Under the pieces are notes generated by a model. That model did not search any database. It saw nothing but the letters and a program-made list of their open reading frames with translations, and was not told the DNA's origin. DNA of 64,000 bases from a bacterium BMS3Abin02 (GTDB lineage Bacteria; Actinomycetota; Acidimicrobiia; Spongiisociales; UBA4744), in contig BDSU01000022.1 in NCBI GenBank assembly GCA_002897675.1, positions 62,001 through 126,000 of the forward strand. The letters are read 5' to 3'. The stretch's first letter is position 1. The number at the start of each line of letters is the position of its first letter. This document shows, piece after piece, positions 25,693 to 34,950 of this stretch. The position numbers were made by a program, and so were the translations under genes.

Positions 25693-26434
25693 CGATGTCA
25701 CCTCCCAGGATCGGGGCCGTTATGCCGGCTCCGGCGATCTCCAAGTTTTCGTTCGCTTCTCGTTCTTCGACGGCATCTGCCATCTGCGCGATCCATACCC
25801 GGGTTACCATGAACGCCAGGTAGATCAAGGTGAAGGTGCCCAGATTTACCATCAGCGCACGCAACATCAAAGGATTGATGGAGGGGTTGCCGGCACGCTC
25901 GAACGTCTCGGGCCGCAGCACCGTTGCCGTCTGGTGCAGGGTGCGCCACCACGTCACGGAGAAGTGGATGAGCGGGACCTGCACGAATGCGATGATGCCG
26001 AGTACTGCAGCGCGTCTCGCTCTCGTATCCGGGTCTGCGATGCTGCGCCGCAAGGCGAGGTAGCCCAGATAGGTGACGAGGATCAACGCGGTGAGCACCA
26101 GTCTGGCGTCCCCCCAATCCCAGAAGGTTCCCCAGACGGGCCGTCCCCACAGCATGCCGGTGATGAGTGCCGTCGCGGTGAAGAAGACGCCCATCTCCGC
26201 CGAGCTGGCGGCGACCCTGTCCCAGGAGTGCTTTTTGGTGACGAGATAGCCGATGCCGGCGACCAGCACGACCCCGAAAGAGACGAAGGCGAGCCACGCC
26301 GACGGGACGTGTACGTACATGATCTTCTGGAAGATTCCCTGGAACTCATCGATCGGTGCCGTGATGCCGAATGTCAATCCAACAGCAACACCGACGACCG
26401 CGAGTGCCGACAGTATCTGGACGGAACGTTTCAA
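25685..26434 (-). CDS. ccmC: Haem-handling membrane protein CcmC
   Basis: A 249-residue protein with six membrane helices and the WWD motif WGTFWDWGDARL, plus conserved histidines (VHVPSAW and IHFSVTWWRTLHQ). It loads haem onto CcmE. The start is the unusual TTG at 26434, which overlaps the ccmB stop (TTGA) and has GAGGAG eight bases upstream; the frame is open much further but that extension is Arg/Pro-rich and out of family. The C-terminal tail is longer than usual and acidic. Confidence 0.92.
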   Translation of the reverse strand: MKRSVQILSALAVVGVAVGLTFGITAPIDEFQGIFQKIMYVHVPSAWLAFVSFGVVLVAGIGYLVTKKHSWDRVAASSAEMGVFFTATALITGMLWGRPVWGTFWDWGDARLVLTALILVTYLGYLALRRSIADPDTRARRAAVLGIIAFVQVPLIHFSVTWWRTLHQTATVLRPETFERAGNPSINPLMLRALMVNLGTFTLIYLAFMVTRVWIAQMADAVEEREANENLEIAGAGITAPILGGDIDD

Positions 26435-27111
26435 CGGGATGTCTCCTCGAGTGGGCGGGCGGTGATCACACCGACGACGGTAAGGGCAAGGTTCATGGCT
26501 ACAAGCAAAACGATCCAATTGAGGATACTGCGGTCTAAGCGAAGCGCTTCCACCACCTGTGACGAAGCGATCAGGAGCGGAACGGAGAGTGGGGCGACGA
26601 GCAGGGGGGCGAGCGTCGCACGAGTCCGGAGGCCGGCTGTCACGCCCCCTGCCAAGGTGCCGATCAGGGCGAGGCCGATGGCGACGAGGAGCACGATCAG
26701 CACGAGCCATCCCCAGCCGCGAATCGGCGAGGGGTTGTACAGCACGATGTCGAGGGGTACGAGTACGAGTTCGAATCCGAGCAAGAGAAGGGCACTGGCC
26801 GTCGAGCGGCCCACGAACGTGGCGGCAGGGTCGATGCCCAGCAAGGTCAAGAGTTCCCGCTGTGCCGGTTCGTCGGTCGCGGACTGGCGAAAAGCGACCA
26901 GCATGCCGAACAGGAGGGTGATGGCGAAGAACATGCCCGGTCCGATTCGCGCGAGCATCGCCTTTTCCGTCCCGATCGCCATCGGGAGCAGGAGCAGTGC
27001 GACCGCGCCGAAGGGAACGGTGATCGACAACACTTCTCCTGCTCGTCCTTCGATCTTGAGATCCTTTCGCATGATCTCGAACGCCTGACGCCAGAACTCA
27101 CGTGCACTCAT
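26431..27111 (-). CDS. ccmB: ABC transporter permease CcmB
   Basis: A 226-residue membrane protein with six hydrophobic helices. It forms the CcmAB ABC complex that drives release of haem-loaded CcmE. ATG 27111 overlaps the ccmA stop and gives the typical short cytosolic head REFWRQAFEIMRKDLKIEGR. Family-like blocks include GMFFAITLLFGMLVAFRQS and LAPLLVAPLSVPLLIASSQ. Confidence 0.9.
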   Translation of the reverse strand: MSAREFWRQAFEIMRKDLKIEGRAGEVLSITVPFGAVALLLLPMAIGTEKAMLARIGPGMFFAITLLFGMLVAFRQSATDEPAQRELLTLLGIDPAATFVGRSTASALLLLGFELVLVPLDIVLYNPSPIRGWGWLVLIVLLVAIGLALIGTLAGGVTAGLRTRATLAPLLVAPLSVPLLIASSQVVEALRLDRSILNWIVLLVAMNLALTVVGVITARPLEETSR

Positions 27112-27764
27112 GTGGCCACCAGACCCTCGACCGCAGTTCCGCCGACGAGCTCGTACGTGCGCTCCACGAGAGGGAGCATTCGGTCCGGCTCGTGGGAGAC
27201 GAGCACGACACATCCGCCCCGCCGTTTCACTTCCGCAACGGTCGCCTCGACCAGCATTGCGGCCATCTTGTCGAGGCCGGCATGAGCCTCGTCGAGGAGT
27301 AGCAGGTCGGGCTGCGTCATGAGTACGCGGGCGAACTCGACCCTGCGCAGCATTCCGTGAGACGAGTGATCGGCTCTGCGGTCCATGGCACCCCCCAACC
27401 CCACTTTCTCGAGGGAACGCTTCACGCTCGCGTTGGCGATGCCGGCAAGGCGCGCAACGAATTCGAGGTTCTCTTCGAGGGTGAGTTCGTCGTAGAGGGC
27501 CGGGAGATGCCCGAGGAGCGCCATGCGGCGTCGGATGGCCGGGGACGGTTCACGATCGAGGGGTGCCCCGAGCACCGTCCCTTTGCCTTCGGTGGGGCGC
27601 AGCAGGGTGGCGAGAACTCTCAGAAGTGTCGATTTTCCGGAGCCGTTGGGACCAACGATCCCCACGCCTTCACCGGGATCGACACGTAGAGAGACATCGC
27701 GCAGAACGGTGAGCCGGCCGAACCGCACGCCGACGCCATCGAGGTTGATCAACGGTACGTTCAC
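27108..27764 (-). CDS. ccmA: ABC transporter ATPase CcmA
   Basis: A 218-residue ATPase subunit of the haem-related CcmAB complex. Walker A is GPNGSGKST (38-46) and Walker B LLLLDEAHAGLD. The signature position reads SSHGMLRRVEFAR rather than LSGGQ, a relaxed form also seen in CcmA proteins. It is the first gene of the ccm operon, whose seven genes overlap or nearly touch, so its promoter must lie in the repeat-rich DNA upstream. Confidence 0.92.
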   Translation of the reverse strand: MNVPLINLDGVGVRFGRLTVLRDVSLRVDPGEGVGIVGPNGSGKSTLLRVLATLLRPTEGKGTVLGAPLDREPSPAIRRRMALLGHLPALYDELTLEENLEFVARLAGIANASVKRSLEKVGLGGAMDRRADHSSHGMLRRVEFARVLMTQPDLLLLDEAHAGLDKMAAMLVEATVAEVKRRGGCVVLVSHEPDRMLPLVERTYELVGGTAVEGLVAT

Positions 27765-27854
27765 GAGTCCAGAATGTTACGGGATCGGGCGGCGATGACT
27801 CGAATCGAGAGGCTGATCAGACCTGTACCTACTCCGGTGATGTACCAGGCGCCG

Positions 27855-28318
27855 AGGCCTCGGTGAAGACCGACCCGCCTTCTTGCTTCCCCTCGCAGGG
27901 GAAGTGGCCTCGGGGCTTTGGCCGAGGTCGATGGGGTGTCTTTCCTTCCCCTCGCAGGGGAAGTGGCCTCGGGGCTTTGGCCGAGGTCGATGGGGTAGAG
28001 ACTTTTCACACACCGCCATCGCCTCGAAGACTCGGCACTTCTGTCTGAGGGGTCTGGCTCCGGCTGCGCCGGTCCTGGTACACCCCCATCGCCTCGAAGA
28101 CTCGGCACTTCCCCCTGAGGGGGAAGGAAAGAGGTTGGGGTGCTGTTCTTGCTTCGCGTCGCAGGCAGACTCCGAGAGAAGACCGACCCGTCTTTCTTGC
28201 TTCCCCTCGCAGGGGAAGTGGCCGAGGTGAGGAACGAGCCGAGGTCGATGGGGTAGAGACTCTTCACACACCGCCATCGCCTCGAAGACTCGGCACTTCC
28301 CCCTGGAGGGGGAAGGAC
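27855..28318. repeat. Island of short palindromic repeats between ccmA and glgC
   Basis: The 641-base gap between the divergent genes ccmA and glgC is mostly repeats. Unit A occurs as two identical 52-base copies (27886-27937, 27945-27996; period 59) and a variant (28200-28254). It starts with the hairpin cttcccctcgcaggggaag. Unit B (about 28012-28050, 28081-28127, 28269-28316) is A's counterpart in inverted orientation, ending in a cttccccctgagggggaag-type hairpin. A plus B joined by tagagactyttcacacacc form a composite element of about 117 bases with inverted ends (28200-28316), present again in damaged form at 27945-28050. Promoters of both genes must lie within or beside it. Confidence 0.9.
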
Positions 28319-28405
28319 AAGAGGTGAGGGTTGTCGGAAGTGCTGCTCACCCGTTTCCTGCTGAGGTGGCAGAAGAAGGGCTCGCTGTCTTGCTAGCGTG
28401 AGCGC

Positions 28406-29629
28406 ATGATCCCTCGGGTTCTCGCCATCGTTCTTGCCGGAGGCGAGGGAAGCCGCCTCTTCCCGCTGACACGCGATCGTGCCAAGCCCGCCGTACCGTT
28501 CGGTGGTGGGTACCGTCTCGTGGACTTCGTCCTGTCGAACCTCGTCAATGCGGGCTTTCGCAGAATCGTGGTCCTGACCCAGTACAAGAGTCACAGTCTG
28601 GACCGCCACCTCGCTCAGACGTGGAGGTTGTCTCCGCTCCTCGGCAGCTATGTCGCCGCCGTTCCGGCTCAGATGCGGCGGGGACCGCAGTGGTTTGCAG
28701 GTTCTGCCGACGCGATCTACCAGAACCTGAACTTGATCGAAGATGAGCGTCCGGACCATGTGCTCGTGTTTGGTGCTGATCACATCTACCGGATGGATCC
28801 CCGACAAATGCTCGAACAGCACATCGACACAGGGGCAGGGGTCACCGTCGCGGGCATCCCGGTACCGATCGAAGAAGCGAGTGAGTTCGGGATCATCGAC
28901 GCGTCCGAAGATGCCAAGATCCGAAATTTCGTCGAGAAACCGGAGCAACCGCCGTCGATGCCGGGCGATCCGACACGTGCGTTCGCGTCGATGGGCAACT
29001 ACGTCTTTCATACCAAGACGATGCTGAAAGCACTGAGGGAGGATGCGGACGATCAGGACTCACGACATGATCTGGGCGGCAACATCATCCCGAAGCTGAC
29101 CGAGCGTGGTGAGGCGTACGTCTACGACTTCGCAGGCAACCGCGTCCCCGGCCAGACGGATCGAGAACGCGGGTATTGGCGAGATGTCGGCACGTTGGAC
29201 ACGTACTACGAAGCCAGCATGGACCTCATCGCCGTCAACCCGGTGTTCGACATGTACAACGAACGCTGGCCGATCCTCACGTGGGACTTCCCTCGTCCTC
29301 CTGCGAAGTTCGTCCACAATGTCGAAGGTCGTCGTGGCAGGGCACTGAACTCCCTCGTGGCCAACGGGACGATCATTTCGGGAGCGGTGATCCGCCAGTC
29401 TGTGGTTTCTTCGAGGGTGCGGGTGCATTCGTATGCGACGGTTGAGCAGTCGGTTCTCTTCGAGGGTGTGAGCGTCGGTCGCGGTGCCGTCGTGAGGAGA
29501 GCGATCATCGACAAGAACGTCCAGGTTCCGGACGGATTCCAGATCGGCGTCGACCCGGCCAAGGATGCCGAACGGTTCACCGTGTCACACGGAGGGGTCG
29601 TGGTGATTGGCAAAGGCGGTCGCCTTTGA
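28406..29629 (+). CDS. glgC: Glucose-1-phosphate adenylyltransferase
   Basis: A 407-residue enzyme making ADP-glucose from glucose-1-phosphate and ATP, the committed step of bacterial glycogen synthesis. The nucleotidyl-transferase motif [20 protein letters not shown] (7-26), the allosteric/substrate block [19 protein letters not shown], the metal-site ADHIYRMD, and YWRDVGTLD are all present. The C-terminal left-handed beta-helix has hexapeptide-like turns ([20 protein letters not shown]). Length is typical. No other glg gene is nearby. The ribosome binding site is weak and the upstream DNA is repetitive. Confidence 0.95.
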   Translation: MIPRVLAIVLAGGEGSRLFPLTRDRAKPAVPFGGGYRLVDFVLSNLVNAGFRRIVVLTQYKSHSLDRHLAQTWRLSPLLGSYVAAVPAQMRRGPQWFAGSADAIYQNLNLIEDERPDHVLVFGADHIYRMDPRQMLEQHIDTGAGVTVAGIPVPIEEASEFGIIDASEDAKIRNFVEKPEQPPSMPGDPTRAFASMGNYVFHTKTMLKALREDADDQDSRHDLGGNIIPKLTERGEAYVYDFAGNRVPGQTDRERGYWRDVGTLDTYYEASMDLIAVNPVFDMYNERWPILTWDFPRPPAKFVHNVEGRRGRALNSLVANGTIISGAVIRQSVVSSRVRVHSYATVEQSVLFEGVSVGRGAVVRRAIIDKNVQVPDGFQIGVDPAKDAERFTVSHGGVVVIGKGGRL

Positions 29630-29668
29630 AAGTCCGCCGAGGACCGATGGCACGGTCCCGGCAAACTT

Positions 29669-30799
29669 CTAGAGAACCTTTCGGAAGACCCGGTGGTTCT
29701 TGTGGGGTACCCCTCCGATGTTGATGAGGTCACGACGCATCTGGACCGCCGTCTCGGCCACCTGGGTGAGCTCATATCGGTCGAACCCGGCCCGCTGGAA
29801 TACCTCGGCGAGCTCCCGGTACAGCAGGGCGTTGCCACCTCTGCGCTGATACTCGGGGAGGATTCCGATGCCGTTGGCGACAACCCAGTTGGTGGTGCGG
29901 AGCTCTCTGAGGAGTGACACGGCTGCGAGAGAGAAGAGCCGACCTCCCATCTTCTGAAGGGAGCCGGACACGTCCGGGAAAGTGAGCACGAATCCGACAG
30001 GTTCGTCGTCGTTGGTGACGATGAGCTTGAGCAGGTCCGGTCGAGCCACGGGGATGATCTGCTTGACCACGAAGCTGACTTCCGCGTCGGTGAGGGGCAC
30101 GTACTCCCAGTTGTCCACGAACGAGTTGTTGTACGTCCGTGCGATTCGTTCCGCCCAGCGGTAGATCTCCCAACGGGAGCGGAAACGATGAACTCGCAGT
30201 CCTGAACGCCGCGCCGCACGCTCTGCGATTCTCGGGATGCGAGGATCGAGAGAGAATGTCGACGGGTCGATGACGTGGGAAATGAAGTCGATCTCTTTGA
30301 CGAAGCCGTTCTCCTTCGCCAGTCGGATGTAGTACGGGAAGTTGTAGTTGAGCATCGACATCGTCTGGCGCTGCTCGTAGCCGCGTTCGAGGATGCCGTA
30401 TCCGTCAAACGGACTCAGCCCTTTGGGGCCGACGATGGCTTCCATGCCTCTGGCGGCAGCCCAGTCGAAAACTCGTCCGAACAACGCTGCCGCCGCCTCG
30501 GAGTCATCCTCCACATCGAAGAAGTAGAACTCGGCTTCTCGACTGTCGTGGGTCGCATTGAACCGGGTATTCTCGAGAGCGCCGATGCGGCCCACATCTC
30601 TTCCGTCCCGCACGGCGATGAAGAAATCCGCCACGGAGTGCTCGTAGAACGGGTGCTTCTTGGGGTTGAGCATCGTGGCGATGTCCATCTTCAGCGGAGG
30701 CACCCAGAACGGGTCGTTCTCGTACAGGCGATAGGGGAAGTCGATGAAACGCTTCACCTGTGCCCGATTCGTGACGTCGACCTTCTCGATGGTGAGCAT
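29669..30799 (-). CDS. YghO/GNAT-like protein in lipid-type operon
   Basis: A 376-residue soluble protein. The N-terminal part (FIDFPYRLYENDPFWVPPLK, FFIAVRDGRDVGRI) and C-terminal part (NGIGILPEYQRRGGNALLYR) carry GNAT acyltransferase features, the latter with the acetyl-CoA Q/R-x-x-G-x-G/A type loop (RRGGNA). The length and layout match the poorly characterised YghO-like family. Substrate unknown. It starts two bases after the phosphatidyltransferase gene on the same strand, so it is probably co-expressed with two lipid enzymes and may modify a lipid head group; this is inference. Confidence 0.75.
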   Translation of the reverse strand: MLTIEKVDVTNRAQVKRFIDFPYRLYENDPFWVPPLKMDIATMLNPKKHPFYEHSVADFFIAVRDGRDVGRIGALENTRFNATHDSREAEFYFFDVEDDSEAAAALFGRVFDWAAARGMEAIVGPKGLSPFDGYGILERGYEQRQTMSMLNYNFPYYIRLAKENGFVKEIDFISHVIDPSTFSLDPRIPRIAERAARRSGLRVHRFRSRWEIYRWAERIARTYNNSFVDNWEYVPLTDAEVSFVVKQIIPVARPDLLKLIVTNDDEPVGFVLTFPDVSGSLQKMGGRLFSLAAVSLLRELRTTNWVVANGIGILPEYQRRGGNALLYRELAEVFQRAGFDRYELTQVAETAVQMRRDLINIGGVPHKNHRVFRKVL

Positions 30800-30800
30800 G

Positions 30801-31478
30801 TCAATGCCTTCCTGTGTCCTCCACGGCGAGATTTCGTGCTTCCCGGATCACCGACACGACGAAGATGACGATCAGGATCGCAGCGAGAGCCCCAATCACC
30901 AGGTCGTAGACCCCGACGGTACCAAACACGGTGCTGATGCGGGGAATCGGACCGAAGAAGAGTAGAGCGTTGAACCCGATGATGAGGACTCGCACCTCGG
31001 TGGGTCCGAACCGTCCGTATGAGATCTGGAACACGCCCCGCACGTACGTTGTCAGGTACACGTAGATGGAAAGGAGCAGGTAGCCGACCAGTGCGACGGC
31101 GGCAACGTTGAACGACACGTAGGGAGAAAGCCCAAGACCGAGCGCCACCAGCGTTTCACTCACGCCGTCGACGGCATGGTCGACGAAGTATCCGTACTTG
31201 GGTCGTTCGATGTGCCGGTACCGTGCGATCGTTCCGTCGAGGGAATCCCCGAACCAGTTCACGACGAGGCCGAAACTGGCGAGCCACAGGAACCATGGCG
31301 ATGCGTTGCTGGCCCAGTATCCACCGAAGGTCATCAGCGATCCGACGATGCCGATCAGCGTGAGAGTGTCGGGTGTCATCCGCTCGGGCATATGCTCGGA
31401 GAACCAGCGCAACGCTGGACGCTCGAGCGGTCCGAGCAGGATGTCGTTGACTCGCTCGTGGGACGGGGAGTCGCTCAT
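30801..31478 (-). CDS. CDP-alcohol phosphatidyltransferase family protein
   Basis: A 225-residue membrane enzyme with about six helices. The family signature D-G-x2-A-R-x8-9-G-x3-D-x3-D is seen as DGTIARYRHIERP followed by YGYFVDHAVD, binding CDP-diacylglycerol and metal. Such enzymes join a phosphatidyl group to an alcohol (glycerol phosphate, inositol phosphate or similar). The acceptor cannot be read from sequence. ATG 31478 overlaps the stop of the acyltransferase gene (ATGA). The pairing with an LPLAT recalls the actinobacterial pgsA/patA phosphatidylinositol cluster, but a PimA-like glycosyltransferase is missing. Confidence 0.85.
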   Translation of the reverse strand: MSDSPSHERVNDILLGPLERPALRWFSEHMPERMTPDTLTLIGIVGSLMTFGGYWASNASPWFLWLASFGLVVNWFGDSLDGTIARYRHIERPKYGYFVDHAVDGVSETLVALGLGLSPYVSFNVAAVALVGYLLLSIYVYLTTYVRGVFQISYGRFGPTEVRVLIIGFNALLFFGPIPRISTVFGTVGVYDLVIGALAAILIVIFVVSVIREARNLAVEDTGRH

Positions 31479-32389
31479 TCGGCCTCCTCCGCATCCGGCC
31501 ACACCGGGAAGAACATCAACCACTGCTCAGGGTGGGCACGAATGATGTTCTCCACCTCGTCGAGCGTCTCACGCCACAGTGCAGCAGCCACGTCGTCCCC
31601 TTCAATCTTCAGTGGATCGATCTGTCTTCCGACGTTGAGACGGTACCGGCCATCGGGGGTTCGTTCCACCCAGACGATCTGCAGCAGAGCGTCGGTCGAT
31701 ACCGCGAGCCTGGCAAACCCGTCCCACAGGCGGGCGTCCTTGCCGAAGAACCTTGCTGTCTGCGCGCGTTTCCTGCGGGGCGGTGGCCGGTCGACCGATG
31801 TGAACACGACACCGCCGTTGCGAAGCCGCTGGGCGGCCTCTCGCATGGCATCGCCAGAAGACGGGGTGAGGATGAGCCCTTCGGTCGTTCGCAGGTCGTT
31901 CATGAGCTCATAGCCGGACGGGGGGAGAGCGTAGGAGAGAACCTGGATGTCGTATGCGTCAGAACGGGGGCAGGCGGCGAACCCCATCCCTGCGAGATCC
32001 AGGGTGCTCACGTGTGGGCCCACGACGAGGATTCCCCGGCCGGGACGGTTGGCCGGGTCGAGAACCTCCCAGATCGTCTGCGGCATCTCGACGAGCCTGC
32101 GGTTCTCTTCGATGGTCCCTCCGAGGGCACGGAAGAAGTCGTAGCTTCCGCTCGCCGAGTGGAACAGGACCTCGTGCACATAGGAGTCGAGTCGAGGGTC
32201 GTCGGGAGTGGTGTCGAGGACGACTGCAAGGTTGGCGCGAATCGTTCGTGTGAGTGACGAGTTGCGGCGGGCAATCCGGCGGGTGACTCCTCTGAGGACG
32301 GTGTGACCGAACCGGCGTGGAACGAGAGCACTGAGACGCATGGCGAGTCTGGTGCCGGTGCCGGTGACGAGGAACTGCTGAAGGTTCAC
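31475..32389 (-). CDS. LpxL/PatA-like lysophospholipid acyltransferase
   Basis: A 304-residue protein of the LPLAT superfamily. The catalytic H-x4-D motif reads PHVSTLD after a strand ([19 protein letters not shown]). A downstream block [20 protein letters not shown] corresponds to the substrate-binding loop, and [13 protein letters not shown] near the C-terminus matches the EQWxxFxxxW end of the LpxL/HtrB and PatA groups. In actinomycetes this group acylates phosphatidylinositol mannosides; here the acceptor is unknown. First gene of a three-gene minus-strand operon. Confidence 0.82.
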   Translation of the reverse strand: MNLQQFLVTGTGTRLAMRLSALVPRRFGHTVLRGVTRRIARRNSSLTRTIRANLAVVLDTTPDDPRLDSYVHEVLFHSASGSYDFFRALGGTIEENRRLVEMPQTIWEVLDPANRPGRGILVVGPHVSTLDLAGMGFAACPRSDAYDIQVLSYALPPSGYELMNDLRTTEGLILTPSSGDAMREAAQRLRNGGVVFTSVDRPPPRRKRAQTARFFGKDARLWDGFARLAVSTDALLQIVWVERTPDGRYRLNVGRQIDPLKIEGDDVAAALWRETLDEVENIIRAHPEQWLMFFPVWPDAEEAE

Positions 32390-32454
32390 GAACGATCGAG
32401 CGCAGCGTAGCGGTATCGCGTAGCGGGAATCCAGGCAGGATGCGCTGAGCGACG

Positions 32455-32500
32455 CCCTCAGGGGGAAGTGGCCGAGGCGCGGAATGAGTCGAGGTCGATG
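32455..32500 (+). repeat. Stray copy of the 28 kb palindromic repeat
   Basis: This stretch contains ggggaagtggccgagg followed by a variant of the rest of unit A (cggaatgagtcgaggtcgatg). It matches 28211-28250 with about four differences. It lies in the divergent gap between the acyltransferase and hotdog genes; its 5' hairpin is truncated to ccctcaggggg. Confidence 0.8.
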
Positions 32501-32600
32501 TGATGTGGCCTGCGCGGGAGTGATTCCGGCAGACCACGGCTCCGAGACATGTCAGGGGACGGCTCTGCGCTTGTACGCTGGTGGATGCCGAAAGGATCAC

Positions 32601-33008
32601 ATGAGAGAACCTGCCACGCATCTGCACATCGATCGCCGGTTCTGCGGTTCGCCTCGGCTGCTCGAAGAAGGGCGGGCCGAAGTTCGAATGACAACCATTG
32701 AAGCCATGGCCGTCGATGATCGGGGACTTGTCCACGGCGGGTTCGTGTTCGGACTGGCCGACTATGCGGCGATGCTGGCCGTGAACGATCCGAATGTCGT
32801 GCTGGGAGGCGCCGATGTCCGCTTCAGCGCCCCGGTGCGGGTTGGCGACGAGGTCCTGGCGACGGCCACGATGACCTCGGCCGTTGGGCGGAGCCGAAAA
32901 GTCGAAGTGACCGTGGATCGCGACGAAGAGACCGTGATGAAAGGTGTGTTCACCTGTTTCGTTCTCGACCATCACGTCCTGGGAGGAGACGACGATGCAC
33001 GGCGGTGA
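32601..33008 (+). CDS. Hotdog-fold thioesterase (PaaI-like)
   Basis: A 135-residue hotdog protein. The signature is [19 protein letters not shown], where the HGG turn and the following Asp line the active site, and a beta sheet follows ([19 protein letters not shown]). Members hydrolyse acyl-CoA thioesters. ATG 32601 is chosen over an upstream frame extension that runs through the repeat. It overlaps the ThDP lyase gene by 14 bases, so the two are translated together. Confidence 0.85.
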   Translation: MREPATHLHIDRRFCGSPRLLEEGRAEVRMTTIEAMAVDDRGLVHGGFVFGLADYAAMLAVNDPNVVLGGADVRFSAPVRVGDEVLATATMTSAVGRSRKVEVTVDRDEETVMKGVFTCFVLDHHVLGGDDDARR

Positions 33009-34710
33009 CCGCATCGCTCGGGTACTGGCCGGCCATCGGGTCGGAACATTGTTCACTCTGTGTGGGGGCCACATCTCGCCGATCCTGTCCGGCGCGAAGA
33101 CCGCCGGCATCCGTGTCGTCGATACGCGGCACGAGGCGGCAGCGGTCTTCGGTGCCGATGCCACGGCTCGACTGACCGGTGTGCCCGGCGTCGCTGCGGT
33201 GACCGCCGGGCCCGGCGTCACCAACGCGTTGACAGCCATCCAGAATGCCTCCCTGGCCCAGTCCCCGGTGGTGGTGCTCGGTGGCGCCGTCGCAACGGCC
33301 CTGAAGGGCAGGGGGGCGCTGCAGGACATCGACCAGGCTTCCGTCGTCCGCCCGCACGTCAAGGAGCTGTTCAGGGCCCGCCGGGTGCGGGATCTCGAAC
33401 CGATGCTGACCGAGGCGTTCCGGGTCGCCGAATCGGACGTGCCGGGCCCGGTATTCGTGGAGGTGCCCGTCGACCTCTTGTATGCCGAGCAGACAGTCCG
33501 CGAGCTATACGTGTCGGGAGGTGCGCCGAAGAACCTCGCCGGTCGGCTGACCCGCCGCTACCTGCAGTGGCACGTCGACCGACTCTTCTCCGACATGGAC
33601 GGAAACTTCACAACCCATCCGGCTCGTGTCCCTGTGCCTCTGAACGTGCAGGTGGAGCGGGCCGCGAAGGTGGTCGCGAAGGCGAGCCGCCCGGTTCTGG
33701 TCGTGGGCAGTGGGGCAATGCTGCTTCCCCGAGAGGCCGGTGATGTGGCCGCTGCCGTAGAGGCCTTGGGCATGCCCACATGGCTGGCGGGGATGGCCCG
33801 CGGCCTGCTCGGTGTGCGCCATCCGTTACACGTGCGTCATCGACGTCGCGAGGCGCTGCGAGAGGCCGACCTGGTGGTCCTCGCCGGCATGCCGATCGAC
33901 TTCCGGCTCGACTACGGACGAGTGATCGGCCGCGACGCGAACCTGGTTACGGCCGGCAGGGACGGACGTTGGCTGTCGAAGAACCGCACCCCGACGGTGA
34001 CGGTCCCCGGCGACGCCGGACGTTTTCTTCAGCAGCTCGCGGAGCTCGCAGCAGGGCGTCGTTCCGACGGGTGGCTGGAGCAACTCCGGCGCCGGGACGT
34101 CGAGAGGGACGCCGAGATCGATCGACAAGGCGGACAACCGGTCGACCCGATCAACCCCCTCAGGTTGCTCCAACGCATCGACGCGGCGATGGCGGACGAC
34201 AGCATCGTCGTCGCCGACGGCGGCGACTTCGTGGCGTCGGCGGCGTACATCCTGTGGCCGCGAGGTCCGCTGCGGTGGCTGGATCCCGGTGTCTTCGGGA
34301 CGCTCGGGGTCGGTGCCGGGTTCGCGATGGCCGCGGCGCTGGCGCAACCGAACGCGGAAGTCTGGTTGCTGTACGGGGATGGTGCCGCAGGGTTCAGCCT
34401 CATGGAGTTCGACACGTTCGCTCGTCACGGACTTGGGGTCATCGCCGTGATTGGAAACGATGCCGGATGGACCCAGATCGCCCGCGATCAGGTGACGATT
34501 CTCGGCGACGATGTCGGCACGGTGCTGGCGCCTACGGACTATCACACGGTCGCAGAAGGTCTGGGCGGGGCGGGGTTCCTGCTCGACGATCCGGCTGACG
34601 TCGATGGCGTGCTCGCCGAGGCGAAAGCGGTGGCCGCGTCCGGTCGGCCGGTGCTGATCAACGCCCGCATCGGCAGGACGGAGTTCCGCAGAGGTTCGAT
34701 GTCGATGTGA
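32995..34710 (+). CDS. ThDP-dependent lyase/synthase, ILVBL/2-hydroxyacyl-CoA lyase-like
   Basis: A 571-residue thiamine-diphosphate enzyme. The catalytic Glu that activates the cofactor is E47 in [13 protein letters not shown]. The ThDP/metal motif is [20 protein letters not shown] followed by a GNDAGW end. The opening [20 protein letters not shown] resembles the ILVBL (HACL2) branch, which cleaves 2-hydroxy fatty acyl chains, rather than true acetolactate synthase. ATG 32995 has GGGAGGAG at good distance; the longer frame lies inside the thioesterase gene. No small regulatory subunit is nearby, which also argues against acetolactate synthase. Confidence 0.88.
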   Translation: MHGGDRIARVLAGHRVGTLFTLCGGHISPILSGAKTAGIRVVDTRHEAAAVFGADATARLTGVPGVAAVTAGPGVTNALTAIQNASLAQSPVVVLGGAVATALKGRGALQDIDQASVVRPHVKELFRARRVRDLEPMLTEAFRVAESDVPGPVFVEVPVDLLYAEQTVRELYVSGGAPKNLAGRLTRRYLQWHVDRLFSDMDGNFTTHPARVPVPLNVQVERAAKVVAKASRPVLVVGSGAMLLPREAGDVAAAVEALGMPTWLAGMARGLLGVRHPLHVRHRRREALREADLVVLAGMPIDFRLDYGRVIGRDANLVTAGRDGRWLSKNRTPTVTVPGDAGRFLQQLAELAAGRRSDGWLEQLRRRDVERDAEIDRQGGQPVDPINPLRLLQRIDAAMADDSIVVADGGDFVASAAYILWPRGPLRWLDPGVFGTLGVGAGFAMAAALAQPNAEVWLLYGDGAAGFSLMEFDTFARHGLGVIAVIGNDAGWTQIARDQVTILGDDVGTVLAPTDYHTVAEGLGGAGFLLDDPADVDGVLAEAKAVAASGRPVLINARIGRTEFRRGSMSM

Positions 34711-34812
34711 AGAGCCGGGCCATGTTCCCTATTCATGGGGAGGTTGGCGGGGAACGCCGGTGAGCCCGCCGAGCGATACAGGGCACGCATCTCTGCGACC
34801 AGGCATCGCTCA

Positions 34813-34868
34813 TCGAGACAGATCACCCTGCCGGAATCATCGGATCGGGCCGGGGTGATCTGTCTCGA
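34813..34868. terminator. 16-bp inverted repeat between convergent genes
   Basis: Arms 34813-34828 and 34853-34868 are exact reverse complements around a 24-base loop that itself holds ccgg palindromes. It lies between the converging ThDP enzyme gene and the secreted protein gene, the place for a two-way terminator. The loop is long and no T tract follows, so Rho-independent action is uncertain. Confidence 0.6.
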
Positions 34869-34950
34869 CCCGTGGCGCCTTATGGCCCTTCGAAGCCGAC
34901 GGCAACAGCCCCTACTCCCGCGCCGCGGCCTCCTGTCGACCCGTGGGCGC

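Noticed and set aside
26760-26780. tRNA T-arm-like sequence (gagttcgaatccgag)
   Set aside because: Lies inside ccmB with no acceptor or anticodon stems around it; no tRNA gene was found anywhere in the window.
25679-27088. 469-codon plus-strand open frame opposite ccmB and ccmC
   Set aside because: Shadow of the ccm operon; composition is Arg/Glu/Pro-rich and changes character halfway, typical of non-coding strands in high-GC DNA.
27855-28318. Possible CRISPR array at the repeat island
   Set aside because: Units occur in both orientations with variable spacing and no unique equal-length spacers; no cas genes nearby.
27761-29011. 416-codon minus-strand frame over glgC and the repeat island
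   Set aside because: Half is antisense glgC, the rest is translated palindromic repeats (repeated SPARG and PLPHRP-like strings), so not a protein.
31959-33362. 467-codon minus-strand frame crossing the hotdog and ThDP lyase genes
   Set aside because: It runs across three real genes on both strands and a repeat; no motif or start signal supports it.
32995-34710. Acetolactate synthase large subunit (ilvB)
   Set aside because: No small subunit gene follows, and the N-terminal [10 protein letters not shown] region and thioesterase neighbour fit the ILVBL/lyase branch better.
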